A stretch of DNA of 64,000 nt from Pseudomonas sp. ABC1 (lineage in GTDB: Bacteria; Pseudomonadota; Gammaproteobacteria; Pseudomonadales; Pseudomonadaceae). The translations under genes and the position numbers were made by a program. The stretch lies in contig NZ_CP058349.1 of the NCBI RefSeq assembly GCF_013395055.1, positions 1,920,001 to 1,984,000 of the forward strand, written 5' to 3'. Every line of letters begins with the position of its first letter. Position 1 is the first letter of the stretch. The notes below the pieces were generated by a model. The model was not told the origin of the DNA, ran no database searches, and saw only the letters and a program-made list of their open reading frames with translations. Shown in pieces: positions 24,674 to 34,226 of this stretch.

Positions 24674-26284
24674 GTGTCCCATCCCACCCAGTACCGCTGG
24701 TATCCCATCACATTCGCCATCGCTGCCCTGGTATTGCTGCCGCTGACGGTACTGGCCTTCAGTTGGCACGACATCGACCCGGAAATCTGGCAGCACCTGT
24801 GGGAAACCCAGATGACGCGCCTGCTGGGCAATACACTGACACTGGTGATCGGGGTGGCCATCGGCGTGACGCTGCTCGGCGTCAGCCTCGCCTGGCTTAC
24901 CGCACTTTGCGAATTCCCCGGCCGGCGCTGGCTGGACTGGGCGCTGATGCTGCCCTTCGCCATCCCGGCCTATGTGCTGGCGTTCGTCTTCATCGGCTTG
25001 CTGGATTTCTCCGGGCCGGTGCAGAGCCTGGCGCGGGAATGGTTCGGCAGCGGCCTGCGCTTCCCCCGGGTACGCTCCACCGGAGGCGTGATCCTGGTGC
25101 TGGTGCTGGTGTTCTACCCCTACGTCTACCTGCTCGCGCGCTCGGCCTTCATCGCCCAGGGCAAGGGGCTGATGGAAGCGGCACGGATACTCGGCCAGAC
25201 ACCCTGGCAAGCCTTCTGGCGCGTGGCGCTGCCCATGGCCTGGCCCGCCATCGGCGCAGGTCTGGCCCTGGCGCTGATGGAAACCCTGGCCGACTTCGGC
25301 GCGGTTTCGGTGTTCAATTTCGACACCTTCACCACCGCCATCTACAAGACCTGGTACGGCTTTTTCAGCCTGACCAGCGCCACCCAACTGGCCAGCCTGC
25401 TGCTGCTCGCGGTGATGCTGGTGCTCTACGGCGAACGCCGCGCCAGGGGCGCCGTGCGCCCGGCCAATGAGCGCGCACGAAGCGGCGCCCTCTACCCATT
25501 GAGCGGTTTCAAGGCCTTCGCCGCCAGCGCCTGGTGCCTGCTGGTCTTCGCCTGCGCTTTCGTCATTCCCGTGCTGCAACTGCTAGCCTGGCTCTGGCAG
25601 CGCGGACGCTTCGACCTGGACGAGCGCTATGTCGCGCTGATCCTGCACACCCTCTACCTTGGCGGTATGGCCGCGCTGCTGACGGTAACCCTGGCGCTGC
25701 TGCTGGCGTTCGCCCGGCGCCAGGCAACGTCGCGTACGATCCGCAGCAGCGTCGGGCTGGCGAACCTGGGCTACGCGCTGCCCGGCTCGGTGCTGGCGGT
25801 GTCGATCATGCTGGCCTTCAGTTACCTCGACCGGCACCTGGTGATCCCTGTGTCCAGTTGGTTCGGCGGGGCCGGCAAACCCTTGCTGGTGGGCAGCCTG
25901 GCCGCCCTGCTGGTGGCCTACCTGATCCGCTTCATGGCCGTGGCCTTCGGTCCGCTGGAAAACGCCCTGGCGCGCATCCGCCCCTCGCTGCCGCAAGCCT
26001 CGCGCAGCCTTGGCGTCGGCGGCATGGCACTGTTCCTGCGCGTCTATCTGCCGCTGCTGGTGCCAGGCACGCTGAGCGCGGCCCTGCTGGTTTTCGTCGA
26101 CGTCCTCAAGGAAATGCCGGCCACCCTGCTGATGCGCCCTTTCGGCTGGGACACCCTGGCCGTGCGCATCTTCGAGATGACCAGCGAAGGCGAGTGGGCA
26201 CGCGCCTCGCTGCCAGCGCTGACCCTGGTGCTGGTCGGACTGCTGCCGGTGATCCTGCTGATTCGCCGCTCGGCGGGCAAATGA
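24674..26284 (+). CDS. Ferric-iron ABC transporter permease (FbpB type, two-domain)
   Basis: A 536-aa double permease with about twelve hydrophobic helices and two EAA-type loops (GLMEAARILGQTPWQAFWRVALP and QASRSLGVGGMALFLRVYLP). The GTG at 24674 (VSHPTQYRWYP) is chosen as start because GAGG lies seven bases upstream; the earlier ATG at 24623 falls in the terminator hairpin and would add implausible residues. It partners with the binding protein at 23503 to import Fe(III). No ATPase gene is adjacent, so an ATPase encoded elsewhere must power it. gcvT follows 208 bases later with its own promoter. Confidence 0.9.
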   Translation: MSHPTQYRWYPITFAIAALVLLPLTVLAFSWHDIDPEIWQHLWETQMTRLLGNTLTLVIGVAIGVTLLGVSLAWLTALCEFPGRRWLDWALMLPFAIPAYVLAFVFIGLLDFSGPVQSLAREWFGSGLRFPRVRSTGGVILVLVLVFYPYVYLLARSAFIAQGKGLMEAARILGQTPWQAFWRVALPMAWPAIGAGLALALMETLADFGAVSVFNFDTFTTAIYKTWYGFFSLTSATQLASLLLLAVMLVLYGERRARGAVRPANERARSGALYPLSGFKAFAASAWCLLVFACAFVIPVLQLLAWLWQRGRFDLDERYVALILHTLYLGGMAALLTVTLALLLAFARRQATSRTIRSSVGLANLGYALPGSVLAVSIMLAFSYLDRHLVIPVSSWFGGAGKPLLVGSLAALLVAYLIRFMAVAFGPLENALARIRPSLPQASRSLGVGGMALFLRVYLPLLVPGTLSAALLVFVDVLKEMPATLLMRPFGWDTLAVRIFEMTSEGEWARASLPALTLVLVGLLPVILLIRRSAGK

Positions 26285-26378
26285 ACACCAGGCGCCGGGA
26301 ACGCCTGGATAACGCAGCCTGCTGGCTCGATTACAGAATATGGCGGAAGGCTTACACAGGGTAGCGACCCCTGGCTCC

Positions 26379-26407
26379 GTGACCTGTAACACCCTTGCCG
26401 CTACAAT
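26379..26407 (+). promoter_or_regulatory. Putative sigma-70 promoter of gcvT-gcvH
   Basis: GTGACC (26379-26384, 4 of 6 to TTGACA) and TACAAT (26402-26407, 5 of 6 to TATAAT) are separated by 17 bases. Transcription would start near 26413, giving an 80-base leader. No glycine-riboswitch core was recognised in that leader. Confidence 0.5.
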
Positions 26408-26492
26408 GCGCGCCATCGAACAAGAGCCGTTCCCACCTGGGAAATGGCTCCATCAGGCGCCCCACGGGGTGCCGGCCCGGAAGGAGAAACCC

Positions 26493-27578
26493 ATGGGTAA
26501 GCGTACACCGCTCTACAATCAGCACCTTGCACTGGGTGCCAAGATGGTCGATTTCGGCGGCTGGGACATGCCGCTGCACTACGGCTCGCAGGTTGAAGAG
26601 CATCACCAGGTGAGACGCGACTGTGGCGTGTTCGACGTTTCCCACATGAACGTCATCGACGTGGTCGGCCCGCAGGCCGGCGACTACCTGCGGCGCCTGC
26701 TGGCCAACGACGTGGCCCGCCTCGACGAGCCCGGCCGCGCCCTCTACAGCGCCATGCTCAACGAGCAGGGCGGCGTCCTCGACGACCTGATCGTCTACTT
26801 CACCGGAGACGACTACCGCCTGGTGATCAACGCCAGCACCCGCGACAAGGACCTCGCCTGGATGCGCCAGCAGGCCGAAGGCTTCGCGGTGGAGATCATC
26901 GACCAGGCCGACCTGGCCATCCTCGCGATCCAGGGCCCGCATGCCCGGGCCAAGGCCGCGGAACTGGTGCCGCCGGGCTTCTCCGAACTGATCCTGGGCC
27001 TCAAGCCCTTCAGTGGCCGGCGTGAAGGCGCCTGGTTCGTCGCCCGTACCGGCTACAGTGGCGAGGACGGCATCGAGATCATCCTGCCGGCCGAGGAAGT
27101 CGCGGATTTCTTCGGCGAACTGGTCGGCGCCGGCATCTCCCCCATCGGTCTCGGCGCCCGAGACACCCTGCGCCTGGAAGCCGGGCTGAACCTCTACGGC
27201 CAGGACATGGACGAGTCCGTCTCGCCGCTCTCGGCCAACATGGGCTGGACCGTGGCCTGGGAGCCTGAGGAGCGCGCCTTCATCGGCCGCGAGGCGCTGG
27301 AGCGGCAGAAATACGCCCTGCAAAGCCCGCCGCGCCTGGTCGGCCTGGTACTGGAGGAACGCGGCGTGCTGCGCGCCCATCAGGTCGTGCGCGTCAACGG
27401 CTTCGGCGACGGCGAGATCACCAGCGGCAGCTTCTCGCCGACCCTGGGCAAGTCCATCGCCCTCGCCCGAGTGCCGGCACTGACGGCGGAGCGCGCCGAA
27501 GTTGAAATTCGCGGCAAATGGTACCCGGTGCGCGTGGTGAAACCGACGTTCGTGCGCCACGGCAAGGTACTGGTGTAA
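26493..27578 (+). CDS. gcvT: Glycine cleavage system T protein (aminomethyltransferase)
   Basis: A 361-aa tetrahydrofolate-dependent aminomethyltransferase that releases ammonia from the H-protein-bound intermediate and makes methylene-THF. It starts MGKRTPLYNQHLALGAKMVDFGGWDMPLHYG, with AAGGAGA seven bases before the ATG. Family signatures include VFDVSHMNVIDVVGP, LYSAMLNEQGGVLDDLIVYF, ARTGYSGEDGIEI, LGARDTLRLEAGLNLYGQDMDE and the C-terminal TSGSFSPTLGKSIALARVP. Length is normal. gcvH follows 40 bases later in the same operon, but gcvP is 8 kb away. Confidence 0.96.
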   Translation: MGKRTPLYNQHLALGAKMVDFGGWDMPLHYGSQVEEHHQVRRDCGVFDVSHMNVIDVVGPQAGDYLRRLLANDVARLDEPGRALYSAMLNEQGGVLDDLIVYFTGDDYRLVINASTRDKDLAWMRQQAEGFAVEIIDQADLAILAIQGPHARAKAAELVPPGFSELILGLKPFSGRREGAWFVARTGYSGEDGIEIILPAEEVADFFGELVGAGISPIGLGARDTLRLEAGLNLYGQDMDESVSPLSANMGWTVAWEPEERAFIGREALERQKYALQSPPRLVGLVLEERGVLRAHQVVRVNGFGDGEITSGSFSPTLGKSIALARVPALTAERAEVEIRGKWYPVRVVKPTFVRHGKVLV

Positions 27579-27618
27579 ATTCCCCCGACAAAACGACTGC
27601 CCACGAGGAAATACCCCC

Positions 27619-28005
27619 ATGAGCGATATCCCCAGCGAACTGCGTTACGCCGCCAGCCACGAGTGGGCACGCCTGGAAGCCGACGGCAGCGTGAGCGTCG
27701 GCATCTCCGATCACGCCCAGGAAGCACTGGGCGACGTGGTCTATGTCGAACTGCCGCAGGTCGGCCAGCACCTGGCCGCCGGCCAGCAGGCAGGCGTGGT
27801 GGAGTCGGTCAAGGCCGCCTCGGACATCTATGCCCCGGTCTCCGGCGAAGTGATCGCCATCAACGAACAACTGGCCGACGCTCCCGAAGTAGTCAATGCC
27901 GAACCCTACGGCGCCTGGTTCTACCGCCTCAAGCCCAGCGACAGCAGCGAACTGCAGAACCTGCTGGACGCCGATGGCTACCGCACCGCCAGCGACGACG
28001 CCTGA
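27619..28005 (+). CDS. gcvH: Glycine cleavage system H protein
   Basis: A 128-aa lipoyl carrier that shuttles the aminomethyl group between P, T and L proteins. SDIPSELRYAASHEWARLE opens the protein, and the lipoylated Lys sits in VVESVKAASDIYAPVSGEV. It ends with a DDA tail. Its stop is directly adjacent to the stop of the convergent VF530 gene, so no terminator separates the two units. Confidence 0.96.
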   Translation: MSDIPSELRYAASHEWARLEADGSVSVGISDHAQEALGDVVYVELPQVGQHLAAGQQAGVVESVKAASDIYAPVSGEVIAINEQLADAPEVVNAEPYGAWFYRLKPSDSSELQNLLDADGYRTASDDA

Positions 28006-28239
28006 TCAGGAAACACGCTGCAGGCCCTGGCGCTTGATCGTCAGGTAAAGCGCTTCGACCTTTTCCCGCGCCCAGGGCGTTTTGCGCAGAAAGGTCAGGC
28101 TCGACTTGATGCTCGGATCGTTCTTGAAGCAACGGATATCGATACGCTGGGCCAGGCCGTCCCAACCCAGTCGCTCCTGCAGTTCGGTGAGGATGGCCTG
28201 CAGGGTGACACCATGCAGTGGGTCTTTCGCGGTACTCAT
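28006..28239 (-). CDS. VF530/DUF2132 family small DNA-binding-like protein
   Basis: A 77-aa protein, MSTAKDPLHGVTLQAILTEL followed by LGWDGLAQRIDIRCFKNDPS and LTFLRKTPWAREKVEALYL. This is the VF530 family, for which a structure with a helical nucleic-acid-binding-like fold is known but no function. The start at 28237-28239 follows AGGAG; earlier in-frame residues are not conserved-looking. It is convergent with gcvH and followed upstream by the hairpin at 28288. Confidence 0.88.
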   Translation of the reverse strand: MSTAKDPLHGVTLQAILTELQERLGWDGLAQRIDIRCFKNDPSIKSSLTFLRKTPWAREKVEALYLTIKRQGLQRVS

Positions 28240-28282
28240 AACGGACTCCTGATCGGCGGCTCGCCAGCTTAACAGCCAGCCC

Positions 28283-28316
28283 ACGCAAAGAGGCCCGGAA
28301 ATGCTCCGGGCCTCTT
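28283..28316 (-). terminator. Terminator of putP
   Basis: A 12-bp perfect stem (AAGAGGCCCGGA / TCCGGGCCTCTT, 28288-28316) with a 5-base loop. On the minus strand the stem ends in CTCTTT, serving putP. It also separates the VF530 gene from putP transcription. Confidence 0.75.
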
Positions 28317-28341
28317 CATGTGGCGGATGATGCCGGTGCGA

Positions 28342-29835
28342 TCAGATGTGCGCGTCCCGGTATTCCTTCTCTGCCTCATCGAAGCGCTGCTGGATCGTCG
28401 CCGAAGGCTGCTTGCCGAGCAGGCTGACCACGACGATGGCGATGCTGGCGAACAGGAAGCCCGGGATGATCTCGTACAGGCCGAGGTGGCCCAGCAGGTT
28501 CTTCCAGACGATGACCGTCACCGCACCGACCAGCATGCCGGTCAGCGCGCCATTGCGCGTGGTGCGCTTCCACAGCAGCGAGAACAGCACCACCGGCCCG
28601 AACGCCGCGCCGAAACCGGCCCAGGCGTAGGACACCAGCCCCAGCACCTTGCTCTCGGGGTTGGCGGCCAGGAGGATGGCGACCACCGCCACCAGCAGCA
28701 CCATCACCCGACCGACCCATACCTGCTCGCGCTGCGAAGCATTCTTGCGCAGGAAGGCCTTGTAGAAGTCTTCGGTCAAGGCGCTGGAACAGACCAGCAA
28801 CTGGCAACTCAGGGTACTCATCACCGCTGCCAGGATGGCCGACAGGATGATACCGGCGACCCAGGGGTTGAACAGGATCTTGGTCAGCTCGATAAATACC
28901 CGCTCGCCATTCTCGTTGACCGGGCCTGCCAGCTCAGGGTTGTTGGCGAAATAAGCGATGCCAAAGAAACCAACCGCCACCGCGCCCGCCAGGCACAGGA
29001 TCATCCAGGTCATGCCGATACGGCGTGCTGCCGGGATCGCCTTTACCGAGCTGGCCGCCATGAAGCGCACCAGGATGTGCGGCTGGCCGAAATAACCCAA
29101 TCCCCAGCCCAGTAGCGATACGACCGCGACGAAGCCCAGCCCCTTGAACATGTCGAAGTTCGACGCCGATTGCGCCTCGATGGTGGCCAGGGCGGTGCCG
29201 AAGTCACCCAGCGCCAGGATGACGAAGACGGGCGTGATCAGCAGCGCAAAGATCATCAGCGTCGCCTGCACCGTATCGGTCCAGCTCACGGCCAGGAAGC
29301 CGCCGATAAATACATAAGCGATGGTCGCCGCAGCCCCCACCCACAGTGCGATGCCGTAGGGAATGCCGAAAGTGCCTTCGAACAGACGGGCGCCAGCCAC
29401 CACGCCGGACGCGCTGTAGATGGTGAAGAACACCAAGATCACCAGCGCCGAGAAGATGCGCAGCAGCTTGCTGCCATCCTCGAAACGGTGGGTGAAATAG
29501 TCCGGCAGGGTCAACGCGTTATGGTTGTGCTCGGTCTGCACCCGCAGCCGTCCGGCGACGAACAGCCAGTTGAGCCAGGCGCCGATGATCAGGCCGATGG
29601 CGATCCAGCTTTCGGACAGCCCGGAGACGAAGATCGCGCCCGGCAGGCCCATCAGCAGCCAGCCGCTCATGTCGGAGGCGCCGGCCGACAGCGCCGTGAC
29701 GAAACTGCCGAGGCTGCGACCACCGAGGATATAGTCGGAGAAGTTATTGGTGGCGCGGTAGGCAACGAAGCCGATCAGCACCATCGCCAGGATGTAGACC
29801 ACGAACGTGATCAGGGTGGGTGTATTGGCGCTCAT
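28342..29835 (-). CDS. putP: Sodium/proline symporter
   Basis: A 497-aa member of the sodium:solute symporter family that imports proline with Na+. About 13 hydrophobic helices are visible. The family signature is GGRSLGSFVTALSAGASDMSGWLLMGLPGA near the N-terminus, followed by NWLFVAGRLRVQTEHN and the GYFGQPHILVRFMAA segment typical of PutP. It is divergent from putA across a 431-base control region carrying five GTTGCA motifs, consistent with control by the DNA-binding domain of PutA. Confidence 0.95.
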   Translation of the reverse strand: MSANTPTLITFVVYILAMVLIGFVAYRATNNFSDYILGGRSLGSFVTALSAGASDMSGWLLMGLPGAIFVSGLSESWIAIGLIIGAWLNWLFVAGRLRVQTEHNHNALTLPDYFTHRFEDGSKLLRIFSALVILVFFTIYSASGVVAGARLFEGTFGIPYGIALWVGAAATIAYVFIGGFLAVSWTDTVQATLMIFALLITPVFVILALGDFGTALATIEAQSASNFDMFKGLGFVAVVSLLGWGLGYFGQPHILVRFMAASSVKAIPAARRIGMTWMILCLAGAVAVGFFGIAYFANNPELAGPVNENGERVFIELTKILFNPWVAGIILSAILAAVMSTLSCQLLVCSSALTEDFYKAFLRKNASQREQVWVGRVMVLLVAVVAILLAANPESKVLGLVSYAWAGFGAAFGPVVLFSLLWKRTTRNGALTGMLVGAVTVIVWKNLLGHLGLYEIIPGFLFASIAIVVVSLLGKQPSATIQQRFDEAEKEYRDAHI

Positions 29836-30266
29836 GAAAGCCCCTCATGGTTGTTATTGGTCAATGTAAGAGGCAGGCCAGGCCCGGCTCGTTCGGCAGA
29901 AAGCGGCGGGCAACACACCCATGCCAATGCCGCAGGAATCATTTTCAGAGACAGACTCGCGGACATCGCCAGGTTGCACCGCGAGAGCGAATCCTATTCA
30001 AAGATCGCAACAAGGTGCAACCCAACACAATGAAAAAGTTGCACTCACGGTCGATTACCTCAACTTCACGTCAATACGGCGCCCATTCGGTGCAGGTTCA
30101 ACACAAACGCACCACAAGGGTGCATTTATAGCGATAGAGCAATCCATTAGACCAATTACCCGAAATTTTAAGGTTGCACCTAGTTGCACCCAATTGATTA
30201 CAGCTATACCTTTGCGCCGTTCCGCCACCGCCTTCGATGGCCGCGCCTGTACAAGAGGATTTCCAC
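29836..30266. promoter_or_regulatory. putP-putA divergent control region with five PutA-type GTTGCA sites
   Basis: GTTGCA, the core motif bound by the ribbon-helix-helix domain of PutA, occurs at 29973-29978, 30038-30043, 30173-30178 and 30183-30188, and in reverse orientation (TGCAAC) at 30016-30021. The last two are 10 bases apart, one helical turn. In the absence of proline PutA would bind here and repress both genes. The region is distinctly more AT-rich than its neighbours. Confidence 0.7.
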
Positions 30267-33200
30267 ATGGCTACAACCACCACCCTTGGGGTCAAGCTCG
30301 ACGAAGCGACCCGCGAGCGCCTCAAGCAGGCAGCCAAGACCATCGACCGCACCCCGCACTGGCTGATCAAGCAGGCGATCTACACCTACCTGGAAACCCT
30401 GGAGAGCGGTGCCACCCTGGCCGAACTGCAAGGCGTCGCCGAGCGCCTGGCCGAAGGTGACAGCGACGCGCTGGAAACCCTCAGCGAGCCGGCCCTGCAG
30501 CCGTTCCTCGAATTCGCCGAGAACGTCCTGCCGCAATCGGTACTGCGCGCCGCCATCACCAGCGCCTACCGCCGCCCGGAAGAAGAGGCCGTGTCGATGC
30601 TGCTGGAGCAAGCGCGCCTGCCGGCCGAGCAGGCCAAGGCCAGCCACACCCTGGCACACCGCATCGCCAGCACCCTGCGCAACCAGAAAGCGGCCAGCGG
30701 CCGTGCCGGTATCGTCCAAGGGCTGCTGCAGGAGTTTTCCCTGTCGTCCCAGGAAGGCGTCGCCCTGATGTGCCTGGCCGAAGCCCTGCTGCGCATCCCC
30801 GACAAAGGCACCCGCGACGCGCTGATCCGCGACAAGATCAGCCACGGCAACTGGCAGCCGCACCTAGGCAACAGCCCTTCGCTGTTCGTCAACGCCGCCA
30901 CCTGGGGCCTGCTGCTGACCGGCAAGCTGGTTTCCACCCATAACGAAGCGGGGCTTTCCAGCTCTCTCAACCGCGTCATCGGCAAGAGCGGCGAGCCGTT
31001 GATCCGCAAGGGCGTGGACATGGCCATGCGCCTGATGGGCGAGCAGTTCGTCACCGGCGAGAGCATCGCCGAAGCCCTGGCCAACGCACGCTCGCTGGAA
31101 ACCAAGGGCTTCCGCTACTCCTACGACATGCTCGGCGAAGCCGCGCTGACCGAACATGATGCCCAGCGCTACCTGGCCTCCTACGAGCAGGCCATCCACG
31201 CCATCGGCAAGGCCTCCAACGGCCGTGGCATCTACGAAGGCCCCGGCATCTCGATCAAGCTCTCGGCCCTGCACCCGCGCTATAGCCGCGCCCAGTACGA
31301 GCGCGTGATGGACGAACTCTACCCGCGCCTGCGCGACCTGACGCTGCTGGCCAGGCAGTACGACATCGGCCTGAACATCGACGCCGAGGAAGCCGACCGC
31401 CTGGAGCTGTCGCTGGACCTGCTCGAACGTCTCTGCTTCGAACCGCAACTGGCCGGCTGGAACGGTATCGGTTTCGTCATCCAGGCCTACCAGAAGCGCT
31501 GCCCGTTCGTCATCGACAGCCTCATCGACCTGGCCCGCCGCAGCCGCCACCGCCTGATGATCCGCCTGGTCAAGGGCGCCTACTGGGACAGCGAGATCAA
31601 GCGCGCGCAGATCGACGGCCTGGAGGGCTACCCGGTCTACACCCGCAAGGTGCACACCGACGTCTCCTACATCGCCTGCGCACGCAAGCTGCTGGCGGTG
31701 CCCGAGGTGATCTACCCGCAGTTCGCCACCCACAACGCCCACACCCTGGCCACCATCTACCAGTTGGCCGGGCAGAACTACTACCCCGGCCAGTACGAAT
31801 TCCAGTGCCTGCACGGCATGGGCGAGCCGCTCTACGAACAGGTGGTCGGCAAGGTCGCCGATGGCAAGCTGAACCGTCCGTGCCGCATCTACGCGCCGGT
31901 CGGCAGCCATGAAACGCTGCTCGCCTACCTGGTGCGTCGCCTGCTGGAGAACGGTGCCAACACCTCTTTCGTCAACCGCATCGCCGACCAGTCGGTGTCC
32001 ATCGACGAACTGATCGCCGACCCGGTCGCCCAGGTGGAAACCCTGGCCATCGAGGAAGGCACCCTGGGCCGTGCGCATCCGCGTATCCCGTTGCCACGCG
32101 ACCTCTACGGCGATGCCCGCAGCAATTCCAGCGGTATCGACCTGTCCAACGAGCATCGCCTCGGCTCCTTGTCCAGCGCCCTGCTGGGCACCAGCCATGC
32201 CGACTGGCGCGCCGAACCGATCCTGGCCAAGCCGACCACACCCGGTGCCGCCAGCCCGCTGCCCAACCCGGCGGACCGTCGCGATGTCGTCGGCCAGGTC
32301 AGCCAGGCCAGCACCCAGGATGTCGACGACGCCCTGCAATACGCCCTCAACTGTGCGCCCATCTGGCAGGCGACCCCCGCCGACGAGCGCGGCGCCGCCC
32401 TGGAGCGCGCCGCTGAGCTGATGGAGGCGCAGATACAGCCATTGATCGGCCTGCTGGTGCGCGAAGCCGGCAAGACCTTCGCCAACGCCATCGCCGAAGT
32501 GCGCGAAGCGGTCGACTTCCTGCGCTACTACGCCGCCCAGGCGCGCGGCTTCGGTAACGACAGCCACCGCCCGCTGGGCCCGGTGGTGTGCATCAGCCCG
32601 TGGAACTTCCCGCTGGCGATCTTCACCGGTCAGGTGGCCGCAGCACTCGCCGCAGGCAACAGCGTGCTGGCCAAGCCTGCCGAACAGACCCCACTGGTCG
32701 CCGCGCAGGCCGTACGCCTGCTGCTGGAGGCAGGCATCCCGGCGGGCGCTGTCCAATTGCTGCCGGGTGACGGAGAAACCGTTGGCGCCCGCCTGGTCGC
32801 CGACGAGCGGGTCAAGGGCGTGATGTTCACCGGCTCCACCGAAGTGGCGAAGATTCTTGCGCGCAGCGTTGCCGGTCGCCTCGACGCCCAGGGCCGACCG
32901 ATCCCGCTGATCGCCGAGACCGGCGGGCAGAACGCGATGATCGTCGACTCCTCGGCACTGGCCGAGCAGGTGGTCACCGACATCGTCGCCTCTGCCTTCG
33001 ACAGCGCCGGCCAGCGCTGCTCGGCGTTGCGCGTGCTGTGCGTGCAGCAGGACGCCGCCGAGCGCATCATCGAGATGCTCAAGGGCGCCATGGCCGAATG
33101 CCGCCTGGGCAACCCGGACAAACTCAGCGTGGACATCGGCCCGGTGATCGACGCCGAAGCCAAGGCAGGTATCGAGCGCCATATCCAGGCCATGCGCGCC

Positions 33201-34226
33201 AAGGGCCGGCATATCTACCAGGTGGCCCGCGCCGAGGCCGACGAATGCCGCCACGGCACCTTCGTCACACCGACCCTGATCGAACTGGAAAGCCTCGACG
33301 AACTGCAACGCGAAGTGTTCGGCCCGGTGCTGCATGTGGTGCGCTACCAACGCAAGGACCTCGGTGCACTGATCGAACAGATCAACGCCACCGGCTACGG
33401 CCTGACCCTCGGCGTGCACACGCGTATCGACGAAACCATCGCCCAGGTCGTTGGCAGCGCCCATGCCGGCAACATCTACGTCAACCGCAACATCGTCGGT
33501 GCCGTGGTCGGCGTGCAGCCGTTCGGTGGCGAAGGCCTGTCCGGCACCGGCCCGAAAGCCGGTGGCCCGCTGTATATGTACCGCCTGCTAGGCAGCCGCC
33601 CGCACGAATCGGTCACCCGCACCCTGTCCGCCATCGACAGCGACGCCTTCGAGCAGCAACGCGCCAACGTCCAACGCCCGGCCCTGCAGGCCCTCGCCGA
33701 ATGGACGCGCGGCAACCAGCGCCAGGAACTGGATGAACTCTGCCAGCGCTTCGCCGCGCAAGCGGCCAGCGGCATCGAGCTGCAACTGCGCGGCCCGACC
33801 GGCGAGCGCAACAGCTACAGCCTGCATCCGCGTGAACGGGTACTGGGCCTGGCCGACAGCGAGCAGGACCTGCTCGCGCAACTGGCAGCGGTGCTGGCGG
33901 TCGGCGGCAACGCCCTGTGGCCACGCGACGAACTGACGGAAAAACTCGCCACCCAGCTGCCGGCGCCAGTCCAGGTGCATATCCAACTGGTAGCCGACTG
34001 GAGCAAGGACGACGTGGCTTTCGACGCCGTCCTGCACCACGGCGACTCCGACCAGCTGCGCGCCCTGTGCAAACAGATCGCCAGCCGCAACGGCCCGATC
34101 GTCGGCGTCCAGGGCCTGTCCCGTGGCGAAACCGACATCGCCCTGGAACGCCTGCTGATCGAACGCGCCGTCAGCGTCAACACCGCCGCCGCGGGGGGCA
34201 ATGCCAGTCTGATGAGTATCGGCTGA
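30267..34226 (+). CDS. putA: Trifunctional PutA: transcriptional repressor, proline dehydrogenase and delta-1-pyrroline-5-carboxylate dehydrogenase
   Basis: A 1319-aa enzyme that oxidises proline to glutamate. Residues 1-48 (TTTTLGVKLDEATRERLKQA, then TPHWLIKQAIYTYLE) form a ribbon-helix-helix DNA-binding domain. The FAD-dependent proline dehydrogenase barrel spans about 250-570 (LVKGAYWDSEIKRAQ, ATHNAHTLATIY, YEFQCLHGMGEPLY). The aldehyde dehydrogenase domain spans about 640-1110 with catalytic Glu884 (AETGGQNAM) and Cys918 (GQRCSALR). A C-terminal extension completes the trifunctional form. The start ATG 30267 has AAGAGGA 8 bases upstream, and is preferred over the ATG at 30237. It is a peripheral membrane enzyme when reduced. 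putP is divergent. Confidence 0.96.
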   Translation: MATTTTLGVKLDEATRERLKQAAKTIDRTPHWLIKQAIYTYLETLESGATLAELQGVAERLAEGDSDALETLSEPALQPFLEFAENVLPQSVLRAAITSAYRRPEEEAVSMLLEQARLPAEQAKASHTLAHRIASTLRNQKAASGRAGIVQGLLQEFSLSSQEGVALMCLAEALLRIPDKGTRDALIRDKISHGNWQPHLGNSPSLFVNAATWGLLLTGKLVSTHNEAGLSSSLNRVIGKSGEPLIRKGVDMAMRLMGEQFVTGESIAEALANARSLETKGFRYSYDMLGEAALTEHDAQRYLASYEQAIHAIGKASNGRGIYEGPGISIKLSALHPRYSRAQYERVMDELYPRLRDLTLLARQYDIGLNIDAEEADRLELSLDLLERLCFEPQLAGWNGIGFVIQAYQKRCPFVIDSLIDLARRSRHRLMIRLVKGAYWDSEIKRAQIDGLEGYPVYTRKVHTDVSYIACARKLLAVPEVIYPQFATHNAHTLATIYQLAGQNYYPGQYEFQCLHGMGEPLYEQVVGKVADGKLNRPCRIYAPVGSHETLLAYLVRRLLENGANTSFVNRIADQSVSIDELIADPVAQVETLAIEEGTLGRAHPRIPLPRDLYGDARSNSSGIDLSNEHRLGSLSSALLGTSHADWRAEPILAKPTTPGAASPLPNPADRRDVVGQVSQASTQDVDDALQYALNCAPIWQATPADERGAALERAAELMEAQIQPLIGLLVREAGKTFANAIAEVREAVDFLRYYAAQARGFGNDSHRPLGPVVCISPWNFPLAIFTGQVAAALAAGNSVLAKPAEQTPLVAAQAVRLLLEAGIPAGAVQLLPGDGETVGARLVADERVKGVMFTGSTEVAKILARSVAGRLDAQGRPIPLIAETGGQNAMIVDSSALAEQVVTDIVASAFDSAGQRCSALRVLCVQQDAAERIIEMLKGAMAECRLGNPDKLSVDIGPVIDAEAKAGIERHIQAMRAKGRHIYQVARAEADECRHGTFVTPTLIELESLDELQREVFGPVLHVVRYQRKDLGALIEQINATGYGLTLGVHTRIDETIAQVVGSAHAGNIYVNRNIVGAVVGVQPFGGEGLSGTGPKAGGPLYMYRLLGSRPHESVTRTLSAIDSDAFEQQRANVQRPALQALAEWTRGNQRQELDELCQRFAAQAASGIELQLRGPTGERNSYSLHPRERVLGLADSEQDLLAQLAAVLAVGGNALWPRDELTEKLATQLPAPVQVHIQLVADWSKDDVAFDAVLHHGDSDQLRALCKQIASRNGPIVGVQGLSRGETDIALERLLIERAVSVNTAAAGGNASLMSIG

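Noticed and set aside
26285..26492. Glycine riboswitch in front of gcvT.
   Set aside because: The leader lacks the paired glycine-aptamer cores I would expect, and a simple sigma-70 promoter explains the region.
30864..33464. An 866-codon open frame on the minus strand.
   Set aside because: It is antisense to putA, whose domains and active-site residues are intact. No domain is recognisable in it.
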